NCBI RefSeq assembly: GCF_031127835.1 | Contig: NZ_JARXHX010000008.1 | Coordinates: 62,001 to 126,000, forward strand | Reading direction: 5' to 3' | DNA: 64,000 nucleotides | From: Pelagicoccus sp. SDUM812002 | Lineage (GTDB): Bacteria; Verrucomicrobiota; Verrucomicrobiia; Opitutales; Opitutaceae | Shown: positions 1 through 15,000 of the stretch, piece after piece | Position numbering within the stretch: the first letter of the stretch is position 1 | Layout: each line of letters starts with the position of its first letter | Made by a program: the position numbers and the translations under genes | The notes under the pieces: generated by a model | Database searches by the model: none | Told to the model about the DNA's origin: nothing | Seen by the model: only the letters and a program-made list of their open reading frames with translations

Positions 1-3000
1 TTCACCGGCGTGAGTCGAGTTGTTGGATACGCGGGTAAGGGTAACGATGTGATCAACGCATCCGGCCTCAATGGAATCGATGTCGAGATCGAAGGTGGCG
101 TCGGCAACGATACCATCACCATCGGCTCTGTTCACGCCTCCGACGAAAGCTACATCCGTGGCGATACTGGGGATGACGTCATCTCTGTTGGCGGCGGTAT
201 CGTAACGATTGAAGGTGGCTCAGGTAAGGACTCGCTCTCCGGCGGTAGCGGCACAAACACGTTTATGCCAGGCTCGGACGCCGATACGATCGTTGGAGGC
301 GGAGCAGGCAGTTATAATTTTGTCGTCCTCGACAGTTACTTCGGCGCGGTAGACGCGACGGGATTAAAATCTACCGCAGAAGTAAACCGACTCGATTTTA
401 CGGACCTCTTTAGTCCGTTAAACGGAACGATCCAGGGCACTGGCACCAGTACGATAGCCGCGGGCGGCAACGATACCTTGTCATTCCAAATGCCAGACAT
501 CACCGAGATTCGTGGTGGTCAGGGACGTGACGAGCTAGTCTTCACCGACCCGACAACGCACAGCGATGGCTTGTTGCTCCGGGGTGGGCTCGGCAACGAC
601 ACTTACGAGTTCAACGGCGAAGACATGTCGGATGTCGCCGCTGCGGGTATCACCATTGACGACGATTTCATTCCACTCAACGCAGCGATTGTTAGCAATG
701 TGACGCTCACGGATTGTGGTGGGATCGTTAAGGCTGAGCTTTCCAACACCGGTTATGGATACACAACTGTTCCAGAAGTCGTAATCACCGATGCGACTGG
801 CACGGGGGCGCGGGCCGTAGCCAGCATCGACAAGTATGGCCGCGTCTCGAATATCTACTTCGTTGCAAAGGGTAAGAACTATAGCGACTCCGTTTCCGTG
901 ACGCTCGTCAACCGCGTTAGCAGCAACGATAAGGTTGTCTTCAACGTCAATCCCTCGCAGCAAGGCGTATTCGAGATCAGTCGCGTCGACGATTATCACG
1001 TCATCTCAAAGGGAGGTAAAGATATCCGTTTTGGCGATGAGATCGAAAACGTTGCAGTCAACGCTGTCGCTTCGCATGCGACCGTGGGCGACTTAAATCT
1101 CAGCGGCCGCTTCGATCTCGATGTCGATAAGTTTACCCAGTCGAGCCAAATTTCTGCGGATACGATTGTCATTTCGACATTCCAAGGGTTCGCGGTCGAG
1201 CATCCTCTTGCGGCGATAAACAACGGTGATGTCACTTTGGATGTTCGCGGAAACGGTACCGCTGCGACCGCTCTCCCGATCGTAAGCGGTGGTCGGGTGA
1301 TTGGTTACACCATCACGAATCCAGGATCCAACTACAATTTCGATCCTCTGGTTACAGTGGATGGAGGCGCCAGCGGCTCTGGCGCGCTAGGCGTTGGCCA
1401 AATCGGTTCCTCGGGCGCCCTCACCGGCGTATCGGTCATCAACCAAGGCAGCCAGTACTCCACGCTTCCGGTTCCGCAAGTTGCCATCACTTCGCCGAAC
1501 AGCATTTACCTTGATGCATCGATTAGTTCTTCGGCTGCGGGCTCTCCGATCGGAGCCGGCGATGGTCGCGGTACGATCACGTTGCGCTCGCGCCAAGGTG
1601 GCGTTATCACCAGTGCCGAAACCCGCCTGCAAAGCGGATCGGGAGTAGAGTGGGTGAACGGCGATTTCCGTTACCTCAATACGAATACGCTCGAAGATAT
1701 CGTATCTGGTGGAATGGGCGCGACTGCTGAAGCAGTTCTTGATGCGGATGGACGCATCACTGCAATCAACGTAACCGATGGCGGGGCAGGGTACAACCTC
1801 GACTTCTTGCCAAGCGTTAAGATCGACGGTGTTGCGGAGGCGACGGCGGTCATCGATAGCGCGACCGGTCAGGTGACTGGATTTAACATCACGAACCCAG
1901 GCGCTGGATACGCGCTTGCTCCTTCTGTAGAGATCGTTTCCAACGGTCTTTCGAAGCTCGTAACAACGGGACAGACCAGGCAAATCAAGGCAGCTAACGG
2001 TTTCCTCATTCTGGATACAGCCACTTCAGTGGGAATTGCGGACCGACCGATCCTGACCGATGTGCGCGATCTGGTTGCGGTCGCCGAATCGGTGGGCAAC
2101 AGTGAGATCAACGTTCTTGAAAACGACGGATTCTCCATCGGCTACCGCGATGGTATCAACGGAGTCAGTACAAAGGACTCCGATATCAACATCGCTACGT
2201 TCTCTGGTTCGATAGATCTTGGAGCTCCGGTCCAGCGTACCAATGCAGGCGGCGACTTGCTTTGGCAAGATGCGGAAAAGACCATCCCGATCTACGAAAC
2301 CTACGGCGAGCAGACAGTCGTTAACGGCAAGGTTTACGAGATTGGAGACATCCTCTATCGCGGCGGCCGTCTCGGCTCTGGCGATGGCAACATCACCATC
2401 GTGGCGGACGACGTGGATGTGAATTCCTTCGTCGATTCGAACAACGGCAATCGTCTCTCTATTCGCCCTGTAAGTCCGATCGTGCCGCTTGGCATGGCGG
2501 GTAGCCGCGCTCGCGCGAGCGCAGTGGTCGAGGATGGCCAAGTGGTTTCTCTCTCGCTCGATTGGCTGGGACGTGGTTACGAATCGGCACCGCTCATTTA
2601 CATCAATGCACCGGGCGATCGTTCGTTTGGCGTCTCTTCGATTCGCAACGGACAGGTTTCAGACCTCGAAGTCACCTATGGAGGCACTCGTTATCAGTCG
2701 AACCCGACGGTTACGCTATCCGCTCCTGATCTAGATGGCGGCACGCAAGCAACTGCGACAGCTCATGTGAATGGACTCTTTGGTGGCGCCGTCACGAGTG
2801 GTGGCAGTGGCTATACCTCAGCTCCAACCCTTTCCATCAGCGCGCCTGACGTTGATTGGGGCACGCAAGCGACAGCCGAAGCTGTCATCGATGGCCTCGG
2901 AAAGGTGATTGGTTACACAATTACGAACCCAGGATCCGGATACACAACTGCTCCGACAGTTTCAGTTTCCGGTGGTGGCGGTAGCGGTGCTGTGATCGCT

Positions 3001-6000
3001 CTCGATCACGAATCTGAACTTGGTGTGGTGACTGCAATGCGCTTAACGAACGCAGGTTCTGGGTACACGAACTCGCCACAGATAGAAATAGCTGCTCCCG
3101 GTCAACAAGCGCGTGCGGTCGCTGTTGTTGAGAACGGCAAGGTGACTGGCTATACAATCACGAATCCAGGATCCAACTACACTTTCACGCCACGCGTCAC
3201 CATCGCGCAGCCATATGATTTCGGTCTAGACGAAGACGAAATCGACTACTTCCAAGAAGGCTTCGGTAGCTTCGAGGTCGGCCGCGAAGACGGACGCAAC
3301 GAAGTCGTCACTGCGACTCCAGTTTTCCAAGACTCTCTGGTGTTGCGTGGGGATGAGTTTTTCTTCGAGAACACCACGGTGAAGGGTTCGCTCATCGTAT
3401 ATGGCGCGGGCACGACCTCGCACTTCAGCGATGGCGTTACAGATGTCACTGAAGGAATCCTCTATAACGACGCCCTCATCATTAACGAAGGCGCAACGCA
3501 CCGGTTCAACAGCGGCTCCTACATCACTTTCCAGAATCCGGGTACGCTAAACGGTACTGCGGGCGGCGATGCGGAGCACGTTATCCTGAACGCTGCTGGA
3601 AACATCACAATCGAAGGCAAGATTGGTGGCACCGGGCCGCTTGGATCGCTGACGATTGAGAACGCGCAAACGGTTAACTTCGGTGACGACGTATATATCG
3701 ATGGTGACTTGATCCTTGAAAACGTTGGTTCGGTATCATTCGACGGCGAGGTTCATGTGACCGGTAACATCATCATTCAAAATGCTTCTGACGTTCGCTT
3801 CAATTTGAGTGTCGAAGTGGGTGGAGACATCCAAATCGGTGACTCCAGTGATTATGAAGCGGTTCGCTCGATCTCCTTCGCCTCAGCTGCTCAACTCAAC
3901 TTCAGCGGCGCAGCGGATCTTTTCGCCCGCGACTTCGTAACCTTCGGCGCCAGCGTCGGCAACAATCCGAGCTACACGCCGGATAGCTTGACGATTGGTA
4001 GCAACGGAGGGGTTTCCTTTAGTAATACGGCTGAAGTGAACCTCGGTACCTCACCGCTCACGATCGCTGCCGCGGCTAATGTTATTTTCAGTAACAACGT
4101 GTTTGTAGGTGACCTGCAAATACAACAGGCCAGCGGAAACGTAGACTTTCAACAGTTCGTCGTGGTGAATTCGCTTGATGTGACGACGACCGGCACGAAC
4201 GCCTTGGTCAAGGTGAACTTCATGGAAGTCGGAGATGGCGACGCTGTGATTACTGCCAATAACATCGACCTCGTCGGTGCTGTCACGAGCGCGGGAATAG
4301 CATCCGATCTCACCCTCAAACCTCACGACACGGCACGTGCGATCAGTATTGGAAACAGTGTGATCGGTGCTCCCTCATTCTTCAATCGTCTCGACCTTAA
4401 CGGCAACGATCTGCTCGCCGTTCAGCCCGGTTTTAATTCGGTCAATATTGGTGATGCCCAGAATGGAACCGGTACGGTTTACTTCGGCCTCGTAGGCACA
4501 CAGCTCAGCGGCGTAAGTGCAGAATTCCGCAATCGCACGCAAGTCTATGGCGGCGACATCGTTGTTACGCAGCCGTTCGATATTAATCCGGACGTCGACT
4601 ATTTCCGCATGGTTGCCCGTACTGGCAGCATTACCATAAACAAGACGATCAACAACGCTCAGGGCGGTACTCTCGAGGAACGCAACGGGTGGCTGCGTCT
4701 AGAAGCGGCGGAGAACATCATCGTCAACGCGGATGTTTTCGCCCTCGACAAGATCTCTCTCAATGCCGGCCGTGGCGTGGCCGGTACCGGCACAGATACA
4801 ACGTCCTTTGATTGGACGGGCACGGCGCAGCTCGGTAGTGCTACTGTCAATACAACTGGCGGTCTTTACACAACGGCTTCGTCCGGCGATAGCCGCATCG
4901 AAATCGTTGCAGGTGAAAACGGCGGCGATATCATTCTCAATGGCGATACTGCGGAAGTTTCGATCCTCGAAGCAACCCGTGGCTCCGACAGCTCGATCGT
5001 TCTGCACGCACCAGCTGGGGCAATCACTCAAAGCAGTGGCCGCATCGTGGCGAACCTGCTTTCGGTTGAAGCGGACTCTGATGTGACGCTTCGCACCGTA
5101 GTCGACACCATTACGACTCAGACTATTGATGCAGGCGTCATCCCGTCCGCGAGCGATAAGACCGTTGCGGGAATTGTAATCACAGGAGCAGGATCTCTCA
5201 ACCTGACGGACATCGACGGTCTCAAGATCGAGAATGTAAACACGAACGGCGGCGACGTAACCATGACCGCTGAAGGGAGCTTGGGTAATCTCGAAGTCGG
5301 TAATATCGACGCGATTTCGGGAGCAATCACTCTGACCGCCGATGGGGCGATCCTAGACTTAGATACGGCTGATGACTCAATCGCTAATTTGGTCACCAGC
5401 GGAAATGTCACTCTTGACGCGAAGACAGGTATCGGCGGAGCCGGTGGTAATGAAGACCTCGATACGGATATTGGCGGACTCGCTGCAACTAACCGTTTTT
5501 CCGGAGGAATTTACATCACGGAAGCAGACACGCTCACCGTATTCGGTCCTGTTACGACGTTGGCAGGAAACGGTCCAATCCTTTTGACGGTTACCACTGG
5601 TGATCTGACGCAGGATGTAGCAATCACGGCTCACGGTAGTGGCTCAATTGCTCTCGCAGTTGAAAACGGAAACTACGTCCAAAACGCGGACGTGAGTTCT
5701 ACCTCCGGTTCGATCGATATCGACGTCACCAATGGTTCGCTGACCATGGCGGACGGAACGACGACCTCGACCGGCGACGCCGGAATTGATATCGCGGCCA
5801 CCGGTGATGTATCACTGTCCTTGGTACAAAATGGAAGCGCAGATGTTGCAATCACTGCTGGATCCGGAGTGTCCGTGTCTGGCGCGATTATCGACAACAC
5901 GGTAGCCGAAACGCCGAATATCATTTCAGAAGCGCTGCTCCGTCTCGAAGCCGAAACAGGCATTGGCGCTACGGGTACAGCGGATATTAACATCACAGTT

Positions 6001-9000
6001 CCTCGCTTAACTGCAACCAATCGCACGAGCGGCGATATCTACATCCGTGCCACGGACCAGCTGGAAGTTGTAGCCGATGGCTTGCATACCTTGTCTGGTG
6101 ATGGATCGATCTCTCTGGAAGTCGCATCGGACAATCTTTATCTCAACGGAACGGTCACAGCGCAGGGCGCGGGCATCGTTGATGTCATCGCTGAAGCGGG
6201 TACGATCTTCCAAAATCAAGACATCACGGCGGGCGAGGGTATCACGTTAGAAGCAGTAGACGGTTCGATCGCCATGGCCGATGGCGCGGTCGCTCAAAAC
6301 CGTATTGGCCAGATTGAATACAAGGCGACTGCTGACATCTACCTTTCTCGCTTGATCACGGAATCAGGCAACGATTCAGGTGCGGTCTATCGAGTCGCGA
6401 CTGTTGTCGTCACCGCGGGAAATGGCACGAATAACGGTAGCATCGTCGATAACACGGTTGCGGAAACAACTAACATCGACACCACCGCGTCTGACGGAGT
6501 CATCACGCTCTCCGCCGCTACCGGTATCGGTTCCGTTGGTACGGAAAAGGATGTCAACTTCGCAGGCCGTTACTTGACTGCCGACAACCGAATTTCCGGA
6601 GACATTGTTTTGACGGGCTTCAATGGACTGGCGGATGTCACGGTTGACCGTGGCGGCGTCACGAATCAATCATCCAGCGGATCAATCTACCTCACTTTGC
6701 CGAGCGGCGATCTAGAGCTAGCGTCCTTGGTCCGTGCGTTTAGCAGTGGCGATGTAATTCTCGATGTTGATCTTGGAACGCTTACGCTTCGCTCAACTGC
6801 TGAAATTCGCTCTGCGACAGGAAACATCTCGGTAGATGCGAATTCCATCACCCAAGAGGGCGATATCGCTACTGGAGACGCGGGCACCATCGATCTGCTG
6901 GCGGACGTAGGCGGTATCAGCATGACGGACGGCACTTCGACAACGAGCGTCAATGGCAACGTTAGCCTCGATGCGGTGGGATCGATCGAACTCTCAGTCG
7001 TAAGCAGCACGGACGCACAGATTACGGTCAGCAGCTCCGCTGAGAACATCGTCGACAATACTGCTGCCGAAACGCCGAACGTCCAAACCACTGGTCTGGT
7101 GGTTCTCGAAGCGGCGACTGGCATCGGTTCGTTGGGCGCTGGAGATTTGAATACGGAAGCGGGCACGCTGTCCGCAGTGAATACCACTTCCGGTCTGATC
7201 GTCATCACCGAAGAAACGGCAGTCGAAATCGTGGGAACTGGGCTCGAGAACGCCGCTGCAAACGGATCGATCCTCTTTCGTTCGCTTGCCGGTAGCATCA
7301 CTCTTTCTGCTGCGGTCGTATCAGGAAACAGTGGTCAAGTCTTCGTCGAGGCTAGCGGCGCTGATTCCGATATTGTTGCCAACGCAAACGTCACTGCAAA
7401 CGCGGCCAACATCACTTTCCTCGCCGCCGATTCTATCACGATCAGTTCCAAGCTCGAAGCAGCCACTTCGGGAACCGTCGATATCGAAGCTCTCAACGGT
7501 AGCGTCACGATCGAGGGTACTGGACGTATCGTTAGCAACGACGATTCGGTTCGGATCGTAGGCCAGACCGATGTGGCACTTACAGGTGTCGACGCCGGTG
7601 CAGGTGATGTCACGGTTCAAGCGATCGACGGTTCCGTGACTGATGGTGGCGATGTGAGCCGCGACGTGATCGCGAGCGCCCTTCGAATTTTGGCAGGTGT
7701 GGGCATTGGATCGTCCGATGCTATCGATACGACTGTGACAACGCTTGCGGCTGCGGCGGCTGCGGGCGGTATCCGTTTCAGCGATACTGACGACATTGTT
7801 ATCGGCACCGTTGCGATCGTAACCGTCAAACGTGTTTCCTTCGCCAACACCCTGAGCGATGTTTCCGATTCCGCCGCCACGACCGATCTGTCGGCTTCAG
7901 ACGCTGGCGACATCGAGTTGATCAGCGAAACTGGAAGCATCACACTAAACGATGGAGTCGATGCTGATTCGATCGCTATCGAAACGACAGGTGGTTCCAT
8001 CGAGATCACGGCCGCACTGAATATCGGCCAAAACGCCAACGTGGTCACCGAATCCGCTGGTACGATAAGTATCACCGCGACTGCTGGCGAACTTCGCATG
8101 GCGGACGGTACGCAGACTATTTCCGAGGTGGGCGATATCGCGCTCGCCGCGGGCACGGATGCTCTTCTTTCGATCGTCACCGCAACGACGGGTGCGCTTA
8201 CGATCGAAGCAGGCGATCAGGTAGTCGACAACACCGCGTCGGAAGCGCCGAACTTGGTTACTTCCACGACGGCTCATGTTATTTCCGTCAATGGTATCGG
8301 CGATGTGAATACTGCCGACATCGACACTTCGGTCGGTACGCTGACCGCGTTCAATTCCACCTCGGGCAACATCGTCTTTGAAGAAGCTGACAGCTTGATC
8401 ATCGGTGCTGCGGGAATCGTAGCCCAGGCTGGCAATAGCAATGTAGTCGTTACTGTCTTTGAAGGCGACCTCACGGTTAATGGTCCGGTCACGGCTTCCG
8501 GTTCCGGCAATCTTCTCCTAGAAACCGAGGACGATTCGAACAATGGTGTCGAGTTGATTGTAAATGCAGCGGTTACGACCGCCACTGGAAATCTCTCCAT
8601 CATCAGCGATGGCGATTTGCGGATGCTCGCTGGCTCCTCGGCTATCGTTGAAGACGGTGCAGGCGAGCTGGTTCTGTGGTCACGATTCGGATACTTGGAA
8701 ATGGCTGCCGATGCGATCGCCCAGACCGATGCTCAGTCCATTCTTCTCCGTTCGACAGAGTCCGTAGCGCTGGGCGTGGTCGATGCTCGCAGCAACGAAG
8801 ATCGTCTCGCGGAATCGCTCGCTGGGCAGGCTGCTTGGGGTTACGTTCACATCGACGCCCAAGACGGTGCCATCCTGGATGCGAAGGGTCGCCTCGAAGA
8901 TGCGATTAACATCTACGCCAGTGAACTGTACGCAGAGGCGACCGCAGGCATTGGGTTGCTTGGGTCCGGTACCGACAATGCTATCGAAATCGAAGTCGCT

Positions 9001-12000
9001 ACCCTGACTGCGCAGAACACGACTTCCGGGCATGTCAACTTCCTCGACAGCAGCTCGCTGACTGTTGGGGCGACTGCGGGGAAATCGATCAATAGCGTCC
9101 ATATCGATGCGACCCTCAATGCGCTCTCAGCTGCTGCAAACGCCGGAGTTACCACTGAGGCGGGCAACGGCTCGATCGTAGTCCGCACGGGCAGTGGCGA
9201 TTTGACGGTCGGTGAGGCGGTTTTAGCTCACGGTTCCGGCAAGATCATGCTTTCCGCCAGCGCGGCCCTGACCGCAAACGCGGATGTTTCCTCCAGCAGC
9301 GGTCATGTGAGCATCTTGGCAGTCGACCAGCTCGCACTCACCGCAGGGGTGACGATTTCTACAGGTTCGACCGGTACCATCGATCTTGAATCGTCGACGG
9401 GATCGATCGCAATGAACGACACGGCTCTGATTGACGCCGCGAACGGTGATGTTCGCCTAGAGGCCGCGGGCTCGATCACGCTAGGGGGAGTCGAAACTGC
9501 AGCCGACGTTTCTCTTATCGCGAGCAACGGTTCGATTCTTGATGCAGGAGACTCATTCACTGACGTAGTCGCGAATCGCCTTCGCGTGGTGGCCGGAAAC
9601 GGATTCGGAGTCTTTGATGCGGTTGGCAGTTCGACCAATGCGATCGAAACTAGTGTATCCACCTTCTCAGCACGTGCAGGATCTGGTGGCGTCAATATTC
9701 TCGAAAGCAACGGTCTGACGATTGATAATGTGGACGTCACCGTGCAACGCGTGGGTGCGGATGCGGAATTGACAGCCACGACCGATGAAACGCAGTCCGA
9801 TGTCGATACGATCTCTGGTAATGGCTCCATCGTGATCCGTGCAGCTGCCGGATCGATTACTCTAAACGACGGCACCGCCGAGGATGATACTTCCGCGATT
9901 TCCGCCAATGGCGCGGGCAACGTTCTCGTTGCCGCTGAAGGTTCTGGCGCCGATATCACTGTCAACGCAGGTATCGCCAGTGGTACGGGCCATCTCACGC
10001 TCGCCTCGCAAGGCGGCGTTGAGCTGACCGCAGGCGCAAATCTCGAGACGGCAGGCGAGGGAACGATTGAATTGCTCGCTGCTGCGGGCGATATTTCACT
10101 TTCCGATAGCAGCAAGATTCAAAGCGTCGAAGGTGACATCCGATTGCTTGCTTCTGATTCGATTGTCCTAGGCGGCATCGAGACCGATGCGAACGTTTCT
10201 CTGATTGCCGCAACTGGCAGTATCTCCGACGCGGGTGACACTTATATAGATGTAGCGGCTGCTGGCCTGCGAATAGTTACAGGCGTGGGCATAGGTTCTT
10301 CCGCTAACGCCATCGAAACATCAGTCGACACCCTCACCGCTCGTGCCAACGCAGGTGGCGTGTTCGTCCTCGAAAGCGATGCGATTGCGGTCGATGACGT
10401 AGCGGTTACCATCAAGCGGGTGGCGTTGACTTCCGCTGTATCCACGATCACTGACGCGACTCAGTCCGACATCTTCACCGAAGTGGGCAACGGCTCGATC
10501 ATTCTCCGTACCTCAGATGGAACGATCACACTAAACGATGGCACTGCAGCGGCAAACAACACTGCGATCTCCGCGAATGGCTCTGGAGTCATCCTGCTCG
10601 CAGCTTCAGGCGACGATAGCGATGTTGTTGCCAATGCGGATATACTCAGTGGAAGCGGTCACATCTCCATCCAAGCGGATGACAGCGTTACCTTTACCGC
10701 GACTGCCGATACGGCCACCACCGGAACGGGCACAATTGATTTAGTAGCGAACGCTGGCGATATCACACTCTCGGATACGAGCAAGCTGTCCTCTCAAAAC
10801 GGCGACATCCGCCTGGTTGCTGCCAAGTCGATCTATCTCGGTGGCGTCGAAACCTTGGCGAGCGTTTCGCTCATCGCGACTACCGGTTCGGTACTCGATA
10901 ACGGCGATACCTTCACGGATGTAGTTGCTGCAGGATTACGCGTCGAAGCAGGTGTTGGACTTGGTTCGTCTGCAAATGCGATCGAGACCAATATCACGAG
11001 TTTGAGCGTCCGCGCCACCGCAGGTGGAGTGAACATCGTCGAAGCGAACGACTTGCTTGTGGGTGATGTAGCGACTACCGTCCAGAGAGTAGAGTCAGAT
11101 GCCACTGTTTCTGCGATTGCTGAAGCAACGCAATCGGATGTGGCCACGCTTTCGGGTAATGGATCGATTGTCATCCGCACGACCAATGGAACGATCACTC
11201 TTAGTGACGGCACCGCGGCCGCCGATAATACTTCGATTTCCGCAAATGGAACCGGCATCGTGCTGATCTCCGCCAGCGGTTCCGGACAGAACATCATTGC
11301 TAATGCCGACATCAAGAGCGGTTCAGGTCACATTTCCCTTGTGGCTGCCAATGCGATCACCTTCACAGCCAGCGCAGACGCTCGCACCGCAGGGACGGGT
11401 ACCATCGAAGTCCGCGCTCTTGCCGGAAATGTTACGTTATCTGATACGAGCAAACTCTTAGCGGCGAACGGTGATATTCGTGTTGTCGTTCAAGGTTCTA
11501 TTTACCTCGGTGGTATTGAGACCGGCAGCGATGTCTCGCTGATCGCGACTACCGGTTCGGTGCTTGATAATGGCGATAGTTTCGTGGATGTCGTCGCTTC
11601 GGGTCTCCGAATCGAGGCTGCAGTAGGCGTCGGTACCTTGGCCAACGCGATCGAGACAACTATCGCTACGCTGAGTGCCCGTGCTACTTCTGGTAGTATC
11701 AACATTCTTGAGACGAACGCTCTGATAATTGATGATGTTGCTGTCTCGATCCAGCGCGCCGCGTTTGATTTTTCTGTCAGCACTCAAACGGATGCTGCCC
11801 AATCCGATATCGTGACCACCGCGGGTAACGGTTCGATCATCCTGCGTACAACAACTGGCTCGATTACGCTGAACGACGGTACAACTTCGGACAACGACGC
11901 TGCGATCATTGCCCATGGCAGTGGCAATATTCTAGTTTCCGCAGGTGGAACGGGAAGCGATATCGTTGCGATCGCCGACGTCGTCAGCTCGACCGGCCAC

Positions 12001-15000
12001 GTTTCCTTGGTCGCTGCAGATGCCATCACCTTCAACGGTACGGCGGATGTTCGCGCGGCCGCTGCAGGCAGCATCGAGCTTCGCGCTTTGGCAGGAAATG
12101 TAACGCTTTCTAATCAGAGCAAGCTCTTCACTGTCACTGGCGATATTCGAGTGGTCGCAGCGAACACTATCTTGGTCGGCTCCATCGAAACCCAGGCGAA
12201 TGTTTCACTCATCGCTCAGACCGGTTCGATTCTCGATAACGGTGATGCCGCGGTGGATGTCATTGCTTCCGGGTTGCGTCTCTCCGCAGCGATTGGGGTA
12301 GGTTCTACTTCGAATGCGATTGAAACCACCGTTTCCACCCTCAGCGCACGTGCCACTTCCGGAGGTATTAGCATTCTTGAAAGCGCCGCAATCACCGTAG
12401 ACGATGTCGCTGTGAGCATCGAGCGTGTGTCCTCGGCCGCCACGGTATCCACAATCTCTGATGCTGCTCAGTCCGATCTCGTCACGAGCAGCGGAAATGG
12501 CGCGATCATTCTCCGCACGACTACCGGCAGCATCACTCTCAATGACGGTACCGCAGCTGATGACAATGCGGCGGTCGCTGCTCATGGGTCGGGTGTTATT
12601 CTGATTTCCGCAAACGGCGCGGGAAGCGATATCACGGTTAACGCCAATGCCACCAGCGGGACCGGACACCTCAGCTTCTACTCCGCGGTCGCGATCGCTC
12701 TCAACGCGGACCTCACCACCGCAGGCTCGGGCACGATCGAGCTGATCGCTGCTGCGGGCGATGTGACTATGGCGAACGGCAGCGATGTGACTGCGAGCAG
12801 CGGAGATATTCGTATCCAGGCGAAGGGTACGATCAATCTTGCCGGCGTTAAGACCAGCGCTGACGTTTCCTTGATCGCTGAAACCGGTTCAATTCTCGAC
12901 AATGGCGATCTCGCCATCGACGTGGAAGCAGCCCGCCTCCGTTTGGTAGCCGCTATTGGAGTAGGTAGCTCAGCAAACGCGATTGAAACCAAAGTCGGCA
13001 CGCTGAGCGCTCGCGCTACTTCGGGCGGTATTAACATTCTCGAAAGCGACGACTTGGTCGTTGGCGACGTTGTAGTCAGCATTTCTCGGGTGGCAGCGAA
13101 CGCTGCGGTTTCGACCGTCACCGACGCGACCCAGTCCGATGTCATCACCACCGCAGGCAATGGCTCAATCGTTCTTCTTACCAGCAACGGCAGCATAACC
13201 CTCGACGACGGCACCGCCGCTACGAACAACAGAGCGGTCAGCGCTCACGGTTCCGGCCTCGTTCTCATTTCGGCTAGCGGCAGTGGCAAGGGTGTTAACG
13301 CCAACGCGGACATCGTTTCCGGAAGTGGCTCCATTTCAGTTCTTGCTAGCGATGCGATCACATTCGCCTCCAACGCAGACGTAATCACCAGCGGAACCGG
13401 CACCATTGATCTCGAAGCGACTGCCGGTAGTGTAACTCTTAATGACAAGAGCAAGCTTTCCTCGGCAAATGGCGATATCCGTGTGGCAGCTGGAAACACC
13501 ATCACACTGGGCGGCATCTCGACGAACACGAACGTTTCCTTGATCGCCGGCAGCGGATCGATCCTGGACGGAGGCGACACCTACGTCGATGTAGTCGCTA
13601 ATGGATTACGCATGGTTGCGGGCAATGGAATCGGTACTGCATCAAACTCGATCGAGAGTGCCGTCGTTACTCTGAGCGCTCGGGCGAACGCCAGCGGTAT
13701 TAGTCTTCTCGAATCCGATGGGCTGACGATTTCCGATGTTTCAGCCAGCGTACGACGTGTCAGCAACTCAATGACAACCAGCACAGTTGCGGATGCGACC
13801 CAATCGGATGTCCGTACTCTTTCCGGAAATGGCGCGATCCTGATCCGTTCGACTTCGGGCGAGCTCACTTTGGAAGATGGCAGCGCTGCTGATGACGATA
13901 ATGCGGTGGTGGCTCACGGTTCGGGTTCGATTTCGATCGACGCGATTGCGGGCAGTATTTTGGCGGAAGCTGGTATCGCAAGTTCATCGGGCAATATTAG
14001 CCTGGCGGCTGCGAAGGACGTTATCTTCTACGGTGCTACTACCGTGAAAACCGGAGGAAACGGTACCATCGACATCAACGCTAAGACCGGCGCTGTGACG
14101 CAGTCGGATCACAGCCTGTTCTCCGCAGGGAACGGCGATATTCGTGTCGCAGCTGCAACAACCATAAGCCTCGGCGGTATCCGCACGAATGCAGACGTTT
14201 CCCTAGTCGCGGCCGCGGTTGTCGATGGTGGAGACCATTGGGTCGATGTATTCGCTGCAGGCCTACGCATTGCTGCGGTTAGCGGTGCGGGTACCGCCGC
14301 GAACGATCTCGAAACGAGACTTGGCTTGCTTTCAGCATCAATCACGGAAGGCGATCTCTACCTGAAGAACGCTGGCAGCCTCGGCATTGGCGCTGTTTCG
14401 ACATCGGTCACACGCGTTGCTTCCGATGGCTCGACCAGCTCGATCAATGACGCCGCGCTCGGCAATTTCGAGGTTTCCGGATCGGCAAGCATCACCACTA
14501 CGATTGGATCGATCACTCTCAACGACGGAGACTCGGATGGCGTTTCCATGATCGTTGACGGCCAGCTTTCCTTGGTGAGCGCGAGCTCGATTACCCTCAA
14601 TGCAGCTCTAGAGGCGAATACGCTGCTCGCCAACGCGAAGCGCGGCGCGATCCAGCTCAATGCAGGTGTAGCGGCCGTCAACGCAAGGCTCGAAGCAAGC
14701 GATGGAATATTCCAGAAGGTTGTTCTTGCAGGCGATGCGGTCACCGCAAGCGAGCGAGTTGACTTGATCTCTAGCAAGGGTGTAGGCCGAAGCGGCCGAG
14801 GTTCCTTCACCGTTTCGGCTCCAGTCGTTTCGCTGGATATCAAAAGTGGTTCGGTCTACTTGACGCTGGCTGGTGAAACCGAAATCGCGGGAGCTCGTTT
14901 GAAGAGCGACGGCAGTTTCTATCTGTCTCAAAAATCTAGTGACTTAACGATTACGGATCACGTCAAGGTCGAAGATGGCAGCCTGTTCTGGAGTTTGCCG

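Noticed and set aside
9303-10115. 270-codon antisense frame inside the giant adhesin (also 15315-16190 and many others)
   Set aside because: They occur because the repetitive Ala/Ser/Thr/Asp codons are stop-poor in reverse. They have low-complexity translations, no starts with ribosome sites, and recur with the repeat.
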